A stretch of DNA of 64,000 bases. Source: Datura wrightii. Lineage: Eukaryota; Streptophyta; Magnoliopsida; Solanales; Solanaceae. Location of the stretch: the NCBI GenBank assembly GCA_035772735.1, contig JASDFA010000018.1, positions 62,960,001 to 63,024,000 of the forward strand, given 5' to 3'. The notes below the pieces were generated by a model that saw nothing but the letters and a program-made list of their open reading frames with translations, was not told the DNA's origin and searched no databases. The position numbers and the translations under genes are program-made. This document shows positions 21,298 through 32,643 of this stretch, piece after piece (position 1 is the first letter of the stretch; every line of letters starts with the position of its first letter).

Positions 21298-22681
21298 TGA
21301 TCACGGGCAAAAATAGCATGCTCGAGATATGCTTTGTGACTTAAATTAGTCTTGTTTATCTAAGTAATTGTATACATTTTCATGTAATTTTATATGAATG
21401 TGAGGATAAGTGCTAACCAACATGATTAGCCGTTGTTTTGTAGGTTTTGATGACTTTTGAGTAACTAATCCATGAGTTGGTGAAGTAGAGGCTTGGGAAC
21501 GGAATTAACCCGCGAACGTCGGCAAAGAGGAGGCACAAAACAGCCCACCTGCACGTTGGCAACGTGCCACGGCAGGTTGGCTGCGCGACAATGAGGTGTC
21601 AACGCGCTGCCCAAGCAGCGTGACACGCTGCCAACGCGGCAGAGTGCTGCCGAGGCCAATTTCGGGTGATTTCCAAAGAGCTTTCGCGTCAGTGGCGTGT
21701 CACGGAGGCAGTGCTCCGCGATGCACTCCGTGACACATTGCTTGTTATTCCAGGAAAAAGTCTCACTACTATAAATAGCACACTTAGGTTTTATTTGAGA
21801 GATTCTAACTTGGTGGAGCAAGAACGTGGGTTACAGGCAGTTGAGGGGACGAAATTCTCAGGGTTTTTCTCTCTTTCCTTCTTATTGTATTCAATTGCTT
21901 GTATGATTAACACTCATTTAAAGATGTTTAATCCACAAATGAGTGGCTAAATCCTCTTCTTGCTGAGGTTATGAACAATTGTGATGAAATGTGATCATTG
22001 ATTCTTTGGTTTTTCATCTTTTCTTCCATGTTGTTCTATTAATTCTTGTTCTTACTGCATTAATGTGTGGCCTACGTTAATGTATATCTAAAAAGTCCGG
22101 TTTCACTCGAGAGAGCAATAAATTGGAAAGTTGTGAATTAATAGGATATGATCTTTACTTGATTTGGGAAAATTGGGAATTGATTTACTTTCAGGATAGA
22201 AATATACCTGAAAGTCGTATTAGTCAATTTAGGAACCGGGTTTGTATGGCTAGAACATGAATTGCATTTAATCACAGAAATGTAGGTGGATGGTTCATGA
22301 TTCTTAAGTGAGGTTAAATACGAGAGTTTTAATCTCTTGGCAATAGTTCTTGGCTAGCAACTGGAGGAAAAGATTAACCAAATTATGATGATAATTAATT
22401 TCATTACATGTTCGTTTAACCTCAGCATGCTCTCATTCATAGTTCAGACTCAAAGTAGATAATTGTTTTAGCTTTAGTATAAAAATTATAAAACAAAATA
22501 TCAAACTCTTGGTTACACTGTTGTCTGCATTTTTAGAATTAAAATATAGTACACTTGAGCAAATTGCACTTCATCACAGTCCCTGTGGGATCGATACTTG
22601 GCTTACTAAAGCCATTTTACTACTTGTTCGACCACGTGCACTTGCGTGTCATTTTATATACCCCACAAATCACCCCGAACA
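21298..22681 (+). mobile_element. Element J 3' LTR
   Basis: It starts TGATCACGGGC and ends CACCCCGAACA. TATAAATA is at 21770-21777, with inverted repeat CGTGTCACGGAG / CTCCGTGACAC (21696-21735) upstream. The first ~500 bases (with AACGTGCCACGGC and GTGACACGCTGCC words) are unlike the 5' LTR; the rest is almost identical to it. Confidence 0.88.
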
Positions 22682-22689
22682 ATAGTCAG

Positions 22690-24016
22690 TCTGCAATTGA
22701 GCTTGGTTAGCTATCATCGTTTTGAATATTTCACTCGATACTGGGTGATGATGGTGGAGGAGGTGCATTTATGCTTCTGTATTATGACTGATAGTGTTGC
22801 TGCCTCCTTAATTTCTCTGTGCTCCCTGACTCGAACTCTGCCCTTGATGGCTGTTGCTACCCCAAGAGAAATTTGGGTGACTCCTCCAATTAGAGTTGTA
22901 CTTGTTGCCATAAGGTTGGTGATTATTTCTCTATCATTACCAACAAAGTTTACTGAATCAAGATTCGCACCACAACACTCAGCTGAGTGTTCATTACTGT
23001 CGCACACTTCACACCAAATCTGCTGCACTACATTCACTGGGGCTTGAGAATGATTCATGCTCATATTGCTGAAATGGGTATTAAGTTGATTCTAGAACGC
23101 AGCTATCTATGCAGCGATAGCTGTAAAACCATCCACTTCCAACACTCCTGTCGCTTTCCTTGTTCCTCCTCTAGAAGAGTCTGCATTCCACTCTGGATTT
23201 CCCTGCAAAATACGGTTCAACAAAGTATACAGCTCCTCATATGTTTTTTCTAATGCTTTTCCCCCAGCTGCTGAGTCTAGCAAGATTTTTGTGTGGGGTT
23301 CCAAACCCTCTATGAAAGTATGCACCAGCACATCATTGGATTGGTGATGATGAGGACAATCCCGCAACATAGATTTGAATCGTTCCCAAGCTTGATATAG
23401 ATTCTCCCCCTCTCTTTGTTTAAAACTTAGAATTTCACTTCTAAGTCTTGCTCTTTTGCCAGATGGAAAGAACCGTATCAAGAATTTTTTTGCAAGATCA
23501 TCCCAAGTAGTGATGGAATTAGGTGGCTCAGCTTTCAGCCATCTCTTTGCTTCTCCAAAAAGTGAAAATGGGAACAATGTAAGCCTGACATAATCAGGTG
23601 ACACTCCAGCGGGGATGTAAGTGTCTTATCTCCAAAAAGTTTTGGAGATGTTGTTGTGGATCCTCGTGAGGGAGACCTGTGAATTGCCCGCTGGTGTGCA
23701 GCAATTGCACCATATTCTGTTTAAGCTCGAACCTCCCTCCTGGCTCAGGTTTGCGAATGCTAGATGTAACGTTGTTAGCATGTGGGATTGCCATTTCGCG
23801 AACCGGCCTAGCTGCCATTTCTTCGGGCACTAACACTGCCCTTAAAATGGGTGGATTCTGTTGTTGCTCCAGGATTGTCTTTCTGAGCAACTGCATCTTT
23901 CTCTCTAGAGCTTCTCTCCTTTGACGATGGAATTGTCTTTCCCGCTCTAAGTGTGAATCCACCAGCTCCTTGTCCCTTGCCAGTGTTCTACAGAATTCAA
24001 TATCTGCAAAAGACAA
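22690..24016 (-). pseudogene. Element I gag (Athila-type)
   Basis: The start ATG at 24016 is about 75 bases from the primer site. The N-terminal coil is LARDKELVDSHLERERQ. The capsid (retrotransposon gag) domain starts near 23700 (LLHTSGQFTGLPHEDPQQHLQNFLEI) and continues after a frameshift near 23600 as YVRLTLFPFSLFGEAKRWL, ITTWDDLAKKFLIRFFP, NLYQAWERFKSMLRDCPHH, HTFIEGLEP. A zinc knuckle follows at about 22960-23010 (CEVCDSNEHSAECCGAN), then VGN and, in another frame, YNSNWRSHPNFSWG. The coiled tail is cut by J at 22681. At least two frameshifts. It would form the particle; it is inactive now. Confidence 0.88.
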
Positions 24017-24090
24017 GCTAAGACCAAGTTGTCAACACTAATAAGATATCGTAAACTAACACTTAAGACAACAATTTTACCAATTGCCAG

Positions 24091-24108
24091 TCCCCGGCAA
24101 CGGCGCCA
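24091..24108 (-). other. Element I primer binding site (tRNA-Asp, perfect)
   Basis: The reverse complement is TGGCGCCGTTGCCGGGGA, ten bases from the LTR at 24119. Confidence 0.92.
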
Positions 24109-24118
24109 AAAACTTATT

Positions 24119-25520
24119 TGGAATGCCTACACGCAAGTGCACGTGGTCGAACAAGTAGTAAAATGGCTAGAGTAGCCAAGTATCGATCCCACAAGGACTG
24201 GACCACGGTAATAATCTAATTAAGTGTTAATAAACTCTAACTTTAATAATGTAGATAACAGTTTCAAGAAGATTTTGAGAGTTTGTTTCCAAATTTATAC
24301 TAATCTAAAACAAATGTACAATTTGAGTCTGAACTATAGTAATGAGCTTGTTGAGGCTAAAACAAACATGCACGGAAGCAATTTATTGATACAAATTGGG
24401 TAATCTTTCCTTCGGTTGCTAGTCAAGAATTATTGCCTATGGATTAAAACTCTCGTATTTAACCTAACTTAAGAATCATGAACCTTCCACCTACATTTCT
24501 GTGATAAGAAGAAATTCATGTTCTAGCCATACGAACCCGATTCCTTAATTGACTAATACGACTTTCAGATATATTTCTATTCTGAAGGTAAATCAATTCT
24601 CAATTTTCCCAAACCAAGAAGATATCATATCCTATTAATTCACAACTTTCCAATTTCTTTCTCTTTCGAGCGCAAACCAGATTTTTTAGATATACATTAA
24701 TATTGGCCACACATTAATGCAGTAAGAACAAGAATTAATAGAACAACCATAGAAGAAAAGATGAAAAACCAAGATGATCAATAATTACAGTCCACTACAA
24801 ATGTTCTTAACCTCAGCAAGAAGTGAATTTAGCCACTCATTTGTGGATTAAACATCGTTAAATGAGTGTAAATCATACAAATAATTGAAATAAGGAAGAA
24901 AGAGATAGAGAAGAACCCTAAGAATTTCATCCCCTCAACTGCCTGTAACCCATGTTCTTGCTCAACCAAGTCAGAATCATTAAAAATAAACCTAAGTGTG
25001 CTATTTATACTAGTGAGAATTTTTCCCGGAATAACAAGCAACGTGTCACGGAGTGCATCGCGGAGCACTACCTCCGTGACACGCCACAAATGCGGACCCT
25101 CACTGGAATCCGGTCCTCCAGGTAATTATGCCCAACGTGCCACGGCATGCAACGCGGGGCTTGGCCAATGTGCCATGGCCTCAACGCGAACCTTCACTGG
25201 AACTTGGCCTATTTTTACCATTCGGGGCAGAATGCATCCGCAATGGCAGCGTGACACGGCTCCATCGCGGAGCCCCTTAATTTGCTGCATGACTTTGGCC
25301 TTTTCCACTGCTCGCTTCCGAATCTATTCCCGATTTCTCCCAACATGCATCTTAGCTTCCTAAAATTACGTTTTTCCTGCAAAACAAAACTAATCATATT
25401 GGTTAGTATAAATTCACATTTTAACTAGAAATCACATGAGAATGTACAACTATTAACGGATAAACAAGACGAAATGAAGCATTTGAGTATCACTTGGGCA
25501 TATAATTCTGCCCAAGATCA
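24119..25520 (-). mobile_element. Element I 5' LTR (lineage alpha)
   Basis: Edges TGGAATGCC and CCCAAGATCA on the plus strand. It matches the 3' LTR with scattered differences. The TATA box on the minus strand is TATAAATA (25002-25009), and the perfect 12-base inverted repeat CGTGTCACGGAG / CTCCGTGACACG is at 25042-25083. Confidence 0.9.
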
Positions 25521-25942
25521 CTTAAGACCATCACTTGCAAATCAAAGCAAGCTTCATCCTCATCCATCATCTCCATGAACTTGGTGCTTATCACTTCTAA
25601 GGCCTCTCCATTTTCCTTGGTCTGAACTCCCAATACTTCCATCTGCTCCCTCATTGCTTCTGTCCGCTCAAGGACCTGTTTTAACATGTTTTCTATCTGA
25701 GTTTGGTGTTCCAAGTCCTCCTTTTCATCATTCCCATATTCATCAAAAACAACAGAAGGATCATAATAGGGGCTTGGGGAAGGGGAATATGCATTTGGAC
25801 AACCATCCCAATGGCCATCTTGACCACCACATATATTGCAAGTGTGACAGTGTTGCGATAAGTATAGTCCTCCACAATTCAGACAGTACTCACCAAAATA
25901 TGAGTATCCACCATTCAACCCATTTGTGTTCCATGATGTCAT
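25521..25942 (-). pseudogene. Element B ORFx, N-terminal part
   Basis: Starts MTSWNTNGLNGGYSYF. The Cys/His cluster CHTCNICGGQDGHWDGCPNA is identical in pattern to J, then SPYYDPSVVFDEY and the coil IENMLKQVLERTEAM. The frame is open up to the junction with the I LTR at 25521 and resumes at 10168. Compared with J, the two halves overlap slightly at the junction rather than sharing a 5-base duplication. Confidence 0.78.
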
Positions 25943-26065
25943 GTCAAGAAGGGTATCAGACTAAAAACAAAAAATAAAATAAATCTAAAACTAATAAAGA
26001 AAATTTTTTCAACACTTAGAAAATTAGACAATAACACAAAACAAGAAATTCACCAATTTCACCAG

Positions 26066-26083
26066 TCCCCGGCAACGGCGCCA
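26066..26083 (-). other. Element B primer binding site (tRNA-Asp, perfect)
   Basis: The reverse complement is TGGCGCCGTTGCCGGGGA, six bases from the LTR at 26090. Confidence 0.92.
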
Positions 26084-26089
26084 AAAACC

Positions 26090-27692
26090 TGTTTGCGCTC
26101 CAGTGCACTCGCAAGCTTACGCGTTCGTACAAGTAATACAGTGGCCCTTTTCAAGAGCCGGATGTCGAACCCACAAGAACTGGACCAATTCAGCAAATTA
26201 CGAAGTTCAAGTGTGAGATTAACCTTCACAAGTGTTGATTATAGAAGTTTTCGGTAAATTATAATTAAATTTCAGGGTGGTCACAAAATAATCTGAAAAT
26301 AATATAAGAAGCAACTAGAGTTAAAGTCAAATAATCATGAAACGCTACATTTTGTAATGGTTCATGTATGATATTATCAATTGTTGTCTCACATAGTGGA
26401 AATGCGATGTTCATGGTCTCTCAAACCTCTAAACACGACAAACTAGCCTCACAACTATATCGTTGAGCGGGGATGTGATAACCTAGTTCGTGGGCAAATC
26501 AACTACACAGATGTGGTTTACGCGGTTTATGCTCTTGATTAGGGACTTTCGTACCTCTAATCATTTAATACAACTTAGCTTCAAAACTACTTCTACGAGT
26601 GGTGGAGTGATAATTCTAAGCCAGTGTCTTGCTATCATACCATTTTATTAACCAAGCAAGGCAATTTAGGTATATTATTTATCCAAATTGCGAATCATAT
26701 CGAAAGATAAAAACTTGCTCCCTACATTCCTATGTTCTTGCCTAGGGTTACTCTTTCAAGCTTTTACCTAAGCTTAACGCATTTATTTTTATGGTGATCA
26801 AGCATAAAAACAGCAATAATGAAGAATGTAAGACAAAATAAAAATTAACTACTCAAAGCAAAACAAATTCATGCAATTATAATCATCTCACGTGGCCTCA
26901 ACCCTAGAGGAAGGGTTTTAGCCACTCATGTTCATACAATAACTCAAAAACATGTTTAGGGTAGTGTACTTACAAGAATAGGTGAAAGAGAATGTAAAAT
27001 TAGTGAACCCTAGGTGAGTTCTTTACTTCTCCCTTCGCTCCTCTATGGTTTTCAGGAAATATTTCGTGACAAATGATTTTAGAAGCTAAGGGTTCAATTT
27101 ATACTATGCAGAAAAAATGCAAAGTTTGGCCTGTGGTGGAACAGCTCCATGGCACAGAGCTCAATGCACCAAATTGCCTCCGTGACACGGAGGTAACGCG
27201 TAGGCTCACTGGAATTTGCAATTGAAGGGTGTTTGGCCGAGGCTTGGCGCGATGGCCAACGTGGCACGGCACTGCCCTTGTGCGATTGCCTGCGTGACAC
27301 GGCCTTGGGCGTGCAGCGGTGCCCAGAGTGGCACGGCGCTGGCGCGCAGGCTCCCTAGAGTTTCTGCCTTCTCTCGCGCCTGGAATTGGCGTGGCACGGC
27401 GCTGGGCGCGGCGCACGCATAGCGTGCCACGTTGCCCGGCACGGCAAGCCTTGCCATGGCACGCTTCCTTGCCGACTTTTGCAATTTGCTTCCAAATCCA
27501 TTCCTTCACTTCACCCATCATTATTTAGCCCCTCAAATGCATTTTACACCTACAAAACAAGGACTAATCATATTGGTTAGTGCATACCCAAATTTACATA
27601 AAATCACATGAGAAAGTAAGTGTATAATTAGACAAACATGACTAAATCAAGTTATGAAGTAGCACTTGGGCAAGCAATTATGCCCAAGATCA
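26090..27692 (-). mobile_element. Element B 5' LTR (lineage beta)
   Basis: Edges TGTTTGCGCTCC and GCCCAAGATCA on the plus strand, followed by the TGTCA duplication. It carries palindrome CCTCCGTGACACGGAGG (27177-27193) and TATA box TATAAATT on the minus strand near 27096-27104. Closely matches 6115-7711. Confidence 0.92.
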
Positions 27693-27697
27693 TGTCA

Positions 27698-29838
27698 CTC
27701 TCCCGAACTCTAAGCTCATGGTACCTGGATCTGAGATATATCTTCGAAAAACACTTGGCACTCTGGAGCTGGTCAAATAAATCATCAATCTTGAGTAGAG
27801 GATACCTGTTCTTGGATGGTGACCTTGTTCATTGCCGGTAACTAATTCACATACGAAGAGAACCATCTTTCTTTCGGACAAAGAGAACTGGTGCACCCCG
27901 CGGAGACTTGCTTGGTCTGATGAAACCCTTATCCAAAAGATCCTTAACTGCTCCTTCAACTCTTTCAGCTCGGCTGGAGCCATTCTTTAGGGAGGAATAG
28001 ATATAGGTTGTGTGTAGGGAAGAAGGTCAATATTAAAATCGATTTCCCTCTCGGGAGGAACACCCGGTAAATCATCAGGAAACACTTCTAGATACTCACA
28101 TACTACCAAAACTGATTGGATAGTCGAGGTCTCAGGCTCAATATCCTTAACCATAAGTAGATGGTACACATAACATTTGGAAATCATCTTCCTGGCCTTA
28201 ACATTTGAAACAAAGTGACCTACAAGCACGACCGAACTACATTTCCATTCTAAGATTGACTCACTCGGAAAGAAGAACTCCACCGCACGGGTTCTACAAT
28301 TAACAGAAGCATAACATGCATACAACCAATCCATGCCGAGAATAATATCAAAGTCAGTCATGGCTAACTCTACTAAGTCTGCGAAGGTGACTTTCTGCAA
28401 TACTATGATCGGGCAACTTCTATACACCCGCCTAGCTACAACTGAATCACCAATAGGAGTAGACACTGAGAGTGGTTCTGATAGAATTTCGGGAGTGACT
28501 CCAAACCTACTAGAAATATAAGGTGTCACACAAGACAAGGTAGTCCCTGGATCTAACAAAGAATAAGAATCAAGGTGAAACACTCGTAACATATCAGCAA
28601 CCACTTCCGGTGAAGTCTCCTGCTCCTGACGCGAGGCGAGGGTATAGAATTTGTTTTGGCGCTGCCCTCCACCCCCACTAGTGGATGACCCCTACGAAGC
28701 TGAGCGTGTTGGAGCTTCTGTTGACCTGGTAGTTTGTGCGCGGCCTCTATCATCATCTTATCTAGCAAATGGACACGCTCGATGCATGTGGCTAGATCTA
28801 CAACACCCATAACAAATATTTGAGTCGAGCAAGCACGCCCTAGCATGACTCTTGCTACACTTTCCGCAGGCTGAAAAGGTGTGCTCTACATGCATGCCCC
28901 TTTGGTCCCCCGAACCTGAGGCCCTGCTCCTCTGATCACCCTTGAGTTTGGATGGAACACTGGTTGATGATGGTGCTAGAGCTAGTGACCTCTGCTGAAT
29001 TTGAGGGCGGTGACCACCGCCGGATCTCTGCTGAGTAAACACATAGCTATCTGTCCAGGCCCTTTTGTCCTCTATCTCTCCTTCATATGTGCCGCCTCCA
29101 TTTGCTGGGCGTACAAGACGATTCGAGGGAAATCCATATCCTGGTGGAGAATAGTGGTCCTGCAATCTTCGTCCAAATAGCTCTCCACCCCATGAACAAA
29201 CCTACTCACTTGCACTCTCTGATCCACCACTAACTCTGGGGGTACTTTGATAAGCAAGTGAACTTAAGGGCATACTCCTGCACCATCATCTTCCACCACT
29301 TAAGATTCACAAACTCAGTTTCCTTCCACTCCTTCATATCACGAGGGAAGAACCGATCTAGGAAAGCAACATGGAACTCCTCCCAAGTGACAGGGCCTGC
29401 TCAGGCGACCCTACTATCTTTTCACTGTCGAAACCAAATGTGTGTGAACACTTTCAACTGATATGAGGCCAACTCAGCACACTCAAGTCTATTCATCCCC
29501 ATGACCTGGGTGATCTTCACAATCTTATTAATGAACTTATATGGGTCCTCATCTACTTTTGACCCAAGGAATTCTGGCAGGTTCATCCACAAGAAATTTC
29601 TGACCCATGCTGCGGCCACATTCCCATTTTGCGGAATATGCGCCATTGGCTACTGGTTGACCTGAGCGGTCAAGGACTATGCTAGCATCTAAATAGCTTT
29701 CCAGAATTCAGCATGGGCAACTGGCTCCGGTGCATGGTGCTCCTGGACTTGTGGGGCTTGTTGGTGCCCGTCTCCATTGCCATCCTCGTGGTCGTTTCCA
29801 TTCCCATTCCTCCTACCATTAACTCTACGAGGAGCCAT
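27698..29838 (-). pseudogene. Element A gag, protease and reverse-transcriptase N-half
   Basis: The start is taken at MAPRRVNGRRNGNGN (29838), which matches the start region of G and F. Gag capsid blocks are at 29422-29646 (FLWMNLPEFLGSKVDEDPYKF). A canonical zinc knuckle is at about 28760-28800 (CYGCCRSSHMHRAC, spacing CX2CX4HX4C). The protease starts at about 28560 (LLDPGTTLSCVTPY, DFDIILGMDWLYACYASV). Reverse transcriptase begins [20 protein letters not shown], then [13 protein letters not shown] with a frameshift. Several frameshifts and stops in gag. It ends at the B insertion and continues at 6109. Confidence 0.88.
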
Positions 29839-30048
29839 GATTCTGCAATCGCTAATAGCATGAATTAGTAGGATGGGTAGGCATTTCATCGCATGAAATA
29901 GATCATGAAAGAAGGGAACACTTCCTAAATGTCTCGTAGCCTCTTCGTCATAAGAGTGACGCACTTCAAACCTATGAAAAAGACTCTACTTAACGCGGCT
30001 TTCAGACACACTAGGACACTTCAAACCTATTACTTTGGTACCAAGTTT
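29839..30048 (-). other. Element A leader and primer binding site
   Basis: The leader between LTR and gag. The primer site at 30033-30044 reads TTGGTACCAAAG on the minus strand, close to the initiator-Met-type site TTGGTATCA used by Del/Tekay elements. Confidence 0.75.
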
Positions 30049-32345
30049 GTCACAACCCAAATGTAGACCCGGGTCACGACATGGGACAAGGAGCCCTGAG
30101 AGACTCTAAGTTGACCCATGGCATGAACATACATCTAAATCAATCAACAAAACGAAATACTTTGCATAATATCATGTAATCATGCATACATAGAAAAACG
30201 AATCGCACTTAATACATGAATGACACATAGTTTGAAAGCCTCTAACATATTTGACGGGCTGATGGGACAACACCCCTAACTAAATCGACAAGTCTAGAAA
30301 ACCAAACACAAAGGAACAACCGATATCAATTGGTACTCAGGGAATGAGGATTCACCAATGAGCTGGATGCTAACTTTGGTATCGAGCTAATAATGATGCT
30401 GGGTCTGAAGATCGGAGCCTGTATCATGAAATGATACAGCATAGAGTATGCGGTCAGTACGTGGAATGTACCGAGTATGCAAGGAAAGTAAAACGAACAT
30501 TTTAAATGCATAAAAGATCATAAGAGTAGGACAACATGCTCCTATCATAAATATCATAATGTAATATGTGGCTCAAGGTTTTCAAAAACATTCATAAATT
30601 TACCATAATTATAATCATAAGAGGAAAACTTCATTAAGCATGACTTGAGCGAAAATAATAAGAACATAACCATGCATAACTCATGAGGAACAATGAGAGG
30701 ACTCTTCGTAATCGATACCACCATGGTAGAGCCTTACATGATGCCCTAACTATCTCACTCAAGTGGGCTGAGTCATCCCAGGCTTGCCAGACAAGTGACG
30801 TGCATTATGTGATATCATGAAAGAGGGGATCCATTAACATTGTAATGAATCAACATGAACATACAGTGGAACGTAGTTATGAGACACTGGCGTAGTCCTT
30901 TGCACATCAGGATACTCGATGCTAGACACTGCTCCCAAAAACATGCACTTTAGGCTGGTACATAATCATAAACATCATTCATGAGATTCATGGCCAAATA
31001 AACATTAACATTGTTGATCCCTATTTACATACATGTTTAGCCATGAATCAAGGGCCCATTAATAGGCCAACATCATAAATCGATCAATCATGAAATCCAT
31101 ATCATAAATAGTAAATCATTATTGAACATATGGGCATTGCCCAATACTTAAACATACATGAAAATACTCACTTTGCTTGAAAATATGATTATAAACATGG
31201 GTAACATGAAAACATGTTTTTCATCATCGATACTTCATCATACATGAACATTCATCATAAATCTCAACTCTCATAAACTTCTCATAAATGGTCATTTTAA
31301 ATTCATAAAGCTTGAAACATGATTTTAATGAAAACAACGTAAAACTTTCCCATACTTCATAATTCAATAATAAAAACACTTTTGACTCATGCCCATGTAG
31401 TAAATTAGAAATTTCATGCATTGGGTTAAAACCCATTAAATCAACATAGAAATTTCATGATTTTGAGAGGGATTGGGCATGGGTGTGAATGGATTCACCC
31501 ATTCATAACCCTACGTACCTGGGAAGATCAGATTTTACCACTCCTTGAAAGCCCAATGAAGGATTGAAGGAAAGCTTGAAGAATCCTAACTTGATCACCT
31601 CCTAAACCCCTCCAATATGCATGCATGGATATGAATGAGCCTAGGATAGATTTTCCCCTCATAAAACACTGCATTTCGAGCCTTAAATGACGTAGTTTAC
31701 GACCCTAGGACTTAGGAATGATGAAAATACCCTTAATGAATTTCCTGAAAATTCTACACTAGCAGTGACAACGGCCGATCCAACGGGTCGTGCCTGGATA
31801 CCACGAGTCGTGGTATCCATCCATTGTGTCCACTTCCCAAACTTTACTTCTGAGATTCAATCCCACGACTCGATAGGATGAGTCGTTACATCAGACGATG
31901 ATCCATTGTATCCTCCGTTGTTTTTCCCTGACGACCTACACATGGGCCTTCCCACGAGTCACACCACGACTCATGCCTCCTTCTAATGAGTCATGGTTTC
32001 TATCTGTCACTTCGGCTGGGAACTTTTCTACTTTTTCCCACAGTTGCTCACCACGATCTGTTACTGCTCACAATGGGTCGTCCTACGACCCGTTACTTCC
32101 TCCTAGGTTAAGGACCAGTCTCACCACGACCACAAGTCATGACTCATAACATCAAACCACGGTTCGTTACGTGACCCATTATTCCCAACTGCAACCCGAC
32201 TGTACGTCACCACGGACACTTCCTACGGATCATTGGTGGAACCAACGATCCGTTACATGACCCGTTCTGTGGTATTTTCCAGATTTCTGCCAACTTTTAT
32301 TTTTAAATTCCGGGTCTAATCTTAGGTACTTTCGGGGTATTATAG
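30049..32345 (-). mobile_element. Element A 5' LTR
   Basis: The plus-strand edges are TGTCACAACCC and GGGGTATTATA (the other LTR keeps TATTACA). About 2.3 kb. The part 31750-32250 carries palindromes such as ACCACGAGTCGTGGT (about 31800-31816). Related in end sequence and length to G, F and H LTRs. Confidence 0.9.
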
Positions 32346-32643
32346 CAACACAACTATAATCGTAATCAAATTAAAGAATCTTACCTGCCACCATGTTTAG
32401 CCACTGGCCGACTATCATCCATCATATAACAAGTATTCCCTACAAAAGTCAACAAATGTGAGTCTAGACCGACTCCTACTACACCTAACATCACGCATGA
32501 GTTCGATCCATAAAGAAGGGTAACAACCCTAAATGTCCTGTAGCCTCCTATTTATAAGTACACTGCATAAAGCACACATAACAAGACTCTCTTAAACATG
32601 GCTCATGGAGTCCCTAGGACATGCGCTGCTATGATACCAAGTC
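32346..32643 (-). mobile_element. Element D leader with primer binding site
   Basis: The reverse complement of 32628-32640 is TTGGTATCATAGC, an initiator-Met-type primer site three bases from LTR 32644. The remaining sequence is a leader without a gene. It is cut at 32345 by element A, so the body of D must lie left of the window or be lost. Confidence 0.7.

Larger units (their letters stand above)
16826..22681 (+). mobile_element. Element J: non-autonomous Athila-like element with intact ORFx, inside I in opposite orientation
   Basis: LTRs at 16826-18246 and 21298-22681; perfect tRNA-Asp primer site at 18253-18270; one intact 315-codon ORFx (18403-19350); two-hairpin module (19359-19407); 3' noncoding region with polypurine tract TTTAAGTGTGGGGTTG before the 3' LTR. 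No capsid, protease or polymerase genes. The two LTRs are nearly identical from about 17470/21905 onward, but their first ~600 bases differ strongly. Flanks GTGGT and ATAGT are not a clean duplication, and host material of I between the gag zinc knuckle and the protease seems to be missing. Confidence 0.85.
10169..25520 (-). mobile_element. Element I: Athila-like gag-protease element without reverse transcriptase, interrupted by J
   Basis: LTRs at 10169-11569 and 24119-25520 share nearly all positions. A perfect tRNA-Asp primer site is at 24091-24108. In minus-strand order come gag (24016-22690), then J, protease (16816-15880), the two-hairpin module (15823-15870), a spacer with strong palindromes, a C-terminal ORF (14567-13354) and a 3' noncoding region (13353-11570). 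Between protease and the C-terminal ORF there is no reverse transcriptase, RNase H or integrase. This resembles plant TR-GAG-type non-autonomous elements. The flanks TGGTT (left) and CTTAA (right) do not match, so no target duplication is visible. Confidence 0.85.
6115..27692 (-). mobile_element. Element B: non-autonomous Athila-like LTR element carrying ORFx
   Basis: LTRs lie at 6115-7711 and 26090-27692 and are highly similar, with a perfect TGTCA duplication outside. A perfect tRNA-Asp primer site is at 26066-26083. The internal part, after removing element I (10169-25520), holds a single ORFx (25942-25521 joined to 10168-9626), a two-hairpin module (9569-9619) and a long 3' noncoding region (7712-9568) with a purine-rich tract at the LTR. 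No gag capsid domain, protease, reverse transcriptase or integrase is present, so it must have moved using proteins from elsewhere. The near-identical LTRs suggest a recent insertion. Confidence 0.9.
1898..32345 (-). mobile_element. Element A: Del/Tekay-like Ty3/gypsy chromovirus, interrupted by B and C
   Basis: The order on the minus strand is 5' LTR (30049-32345), primer site (30033-30044), gag-protease-reverse transcriptase (29838-27698), then after the 21.6-kb insertion B the rest of reverse transcriptase, RNase H, integrase and chromodomain (6109-3602), polypurine tract (3358-3372) and partial 3' LTR (1898-3357). The rejoined coding order is that of gypsy chromoviruses. The two LTRs align over about 1.46 kb with many CpG-decay differences, so A is fairly old. 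All coding parts carry stops or frameshifts. Its right flank GCAAC abuts the leader of element D; its left flank is out of view. Confidence 0.9.
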
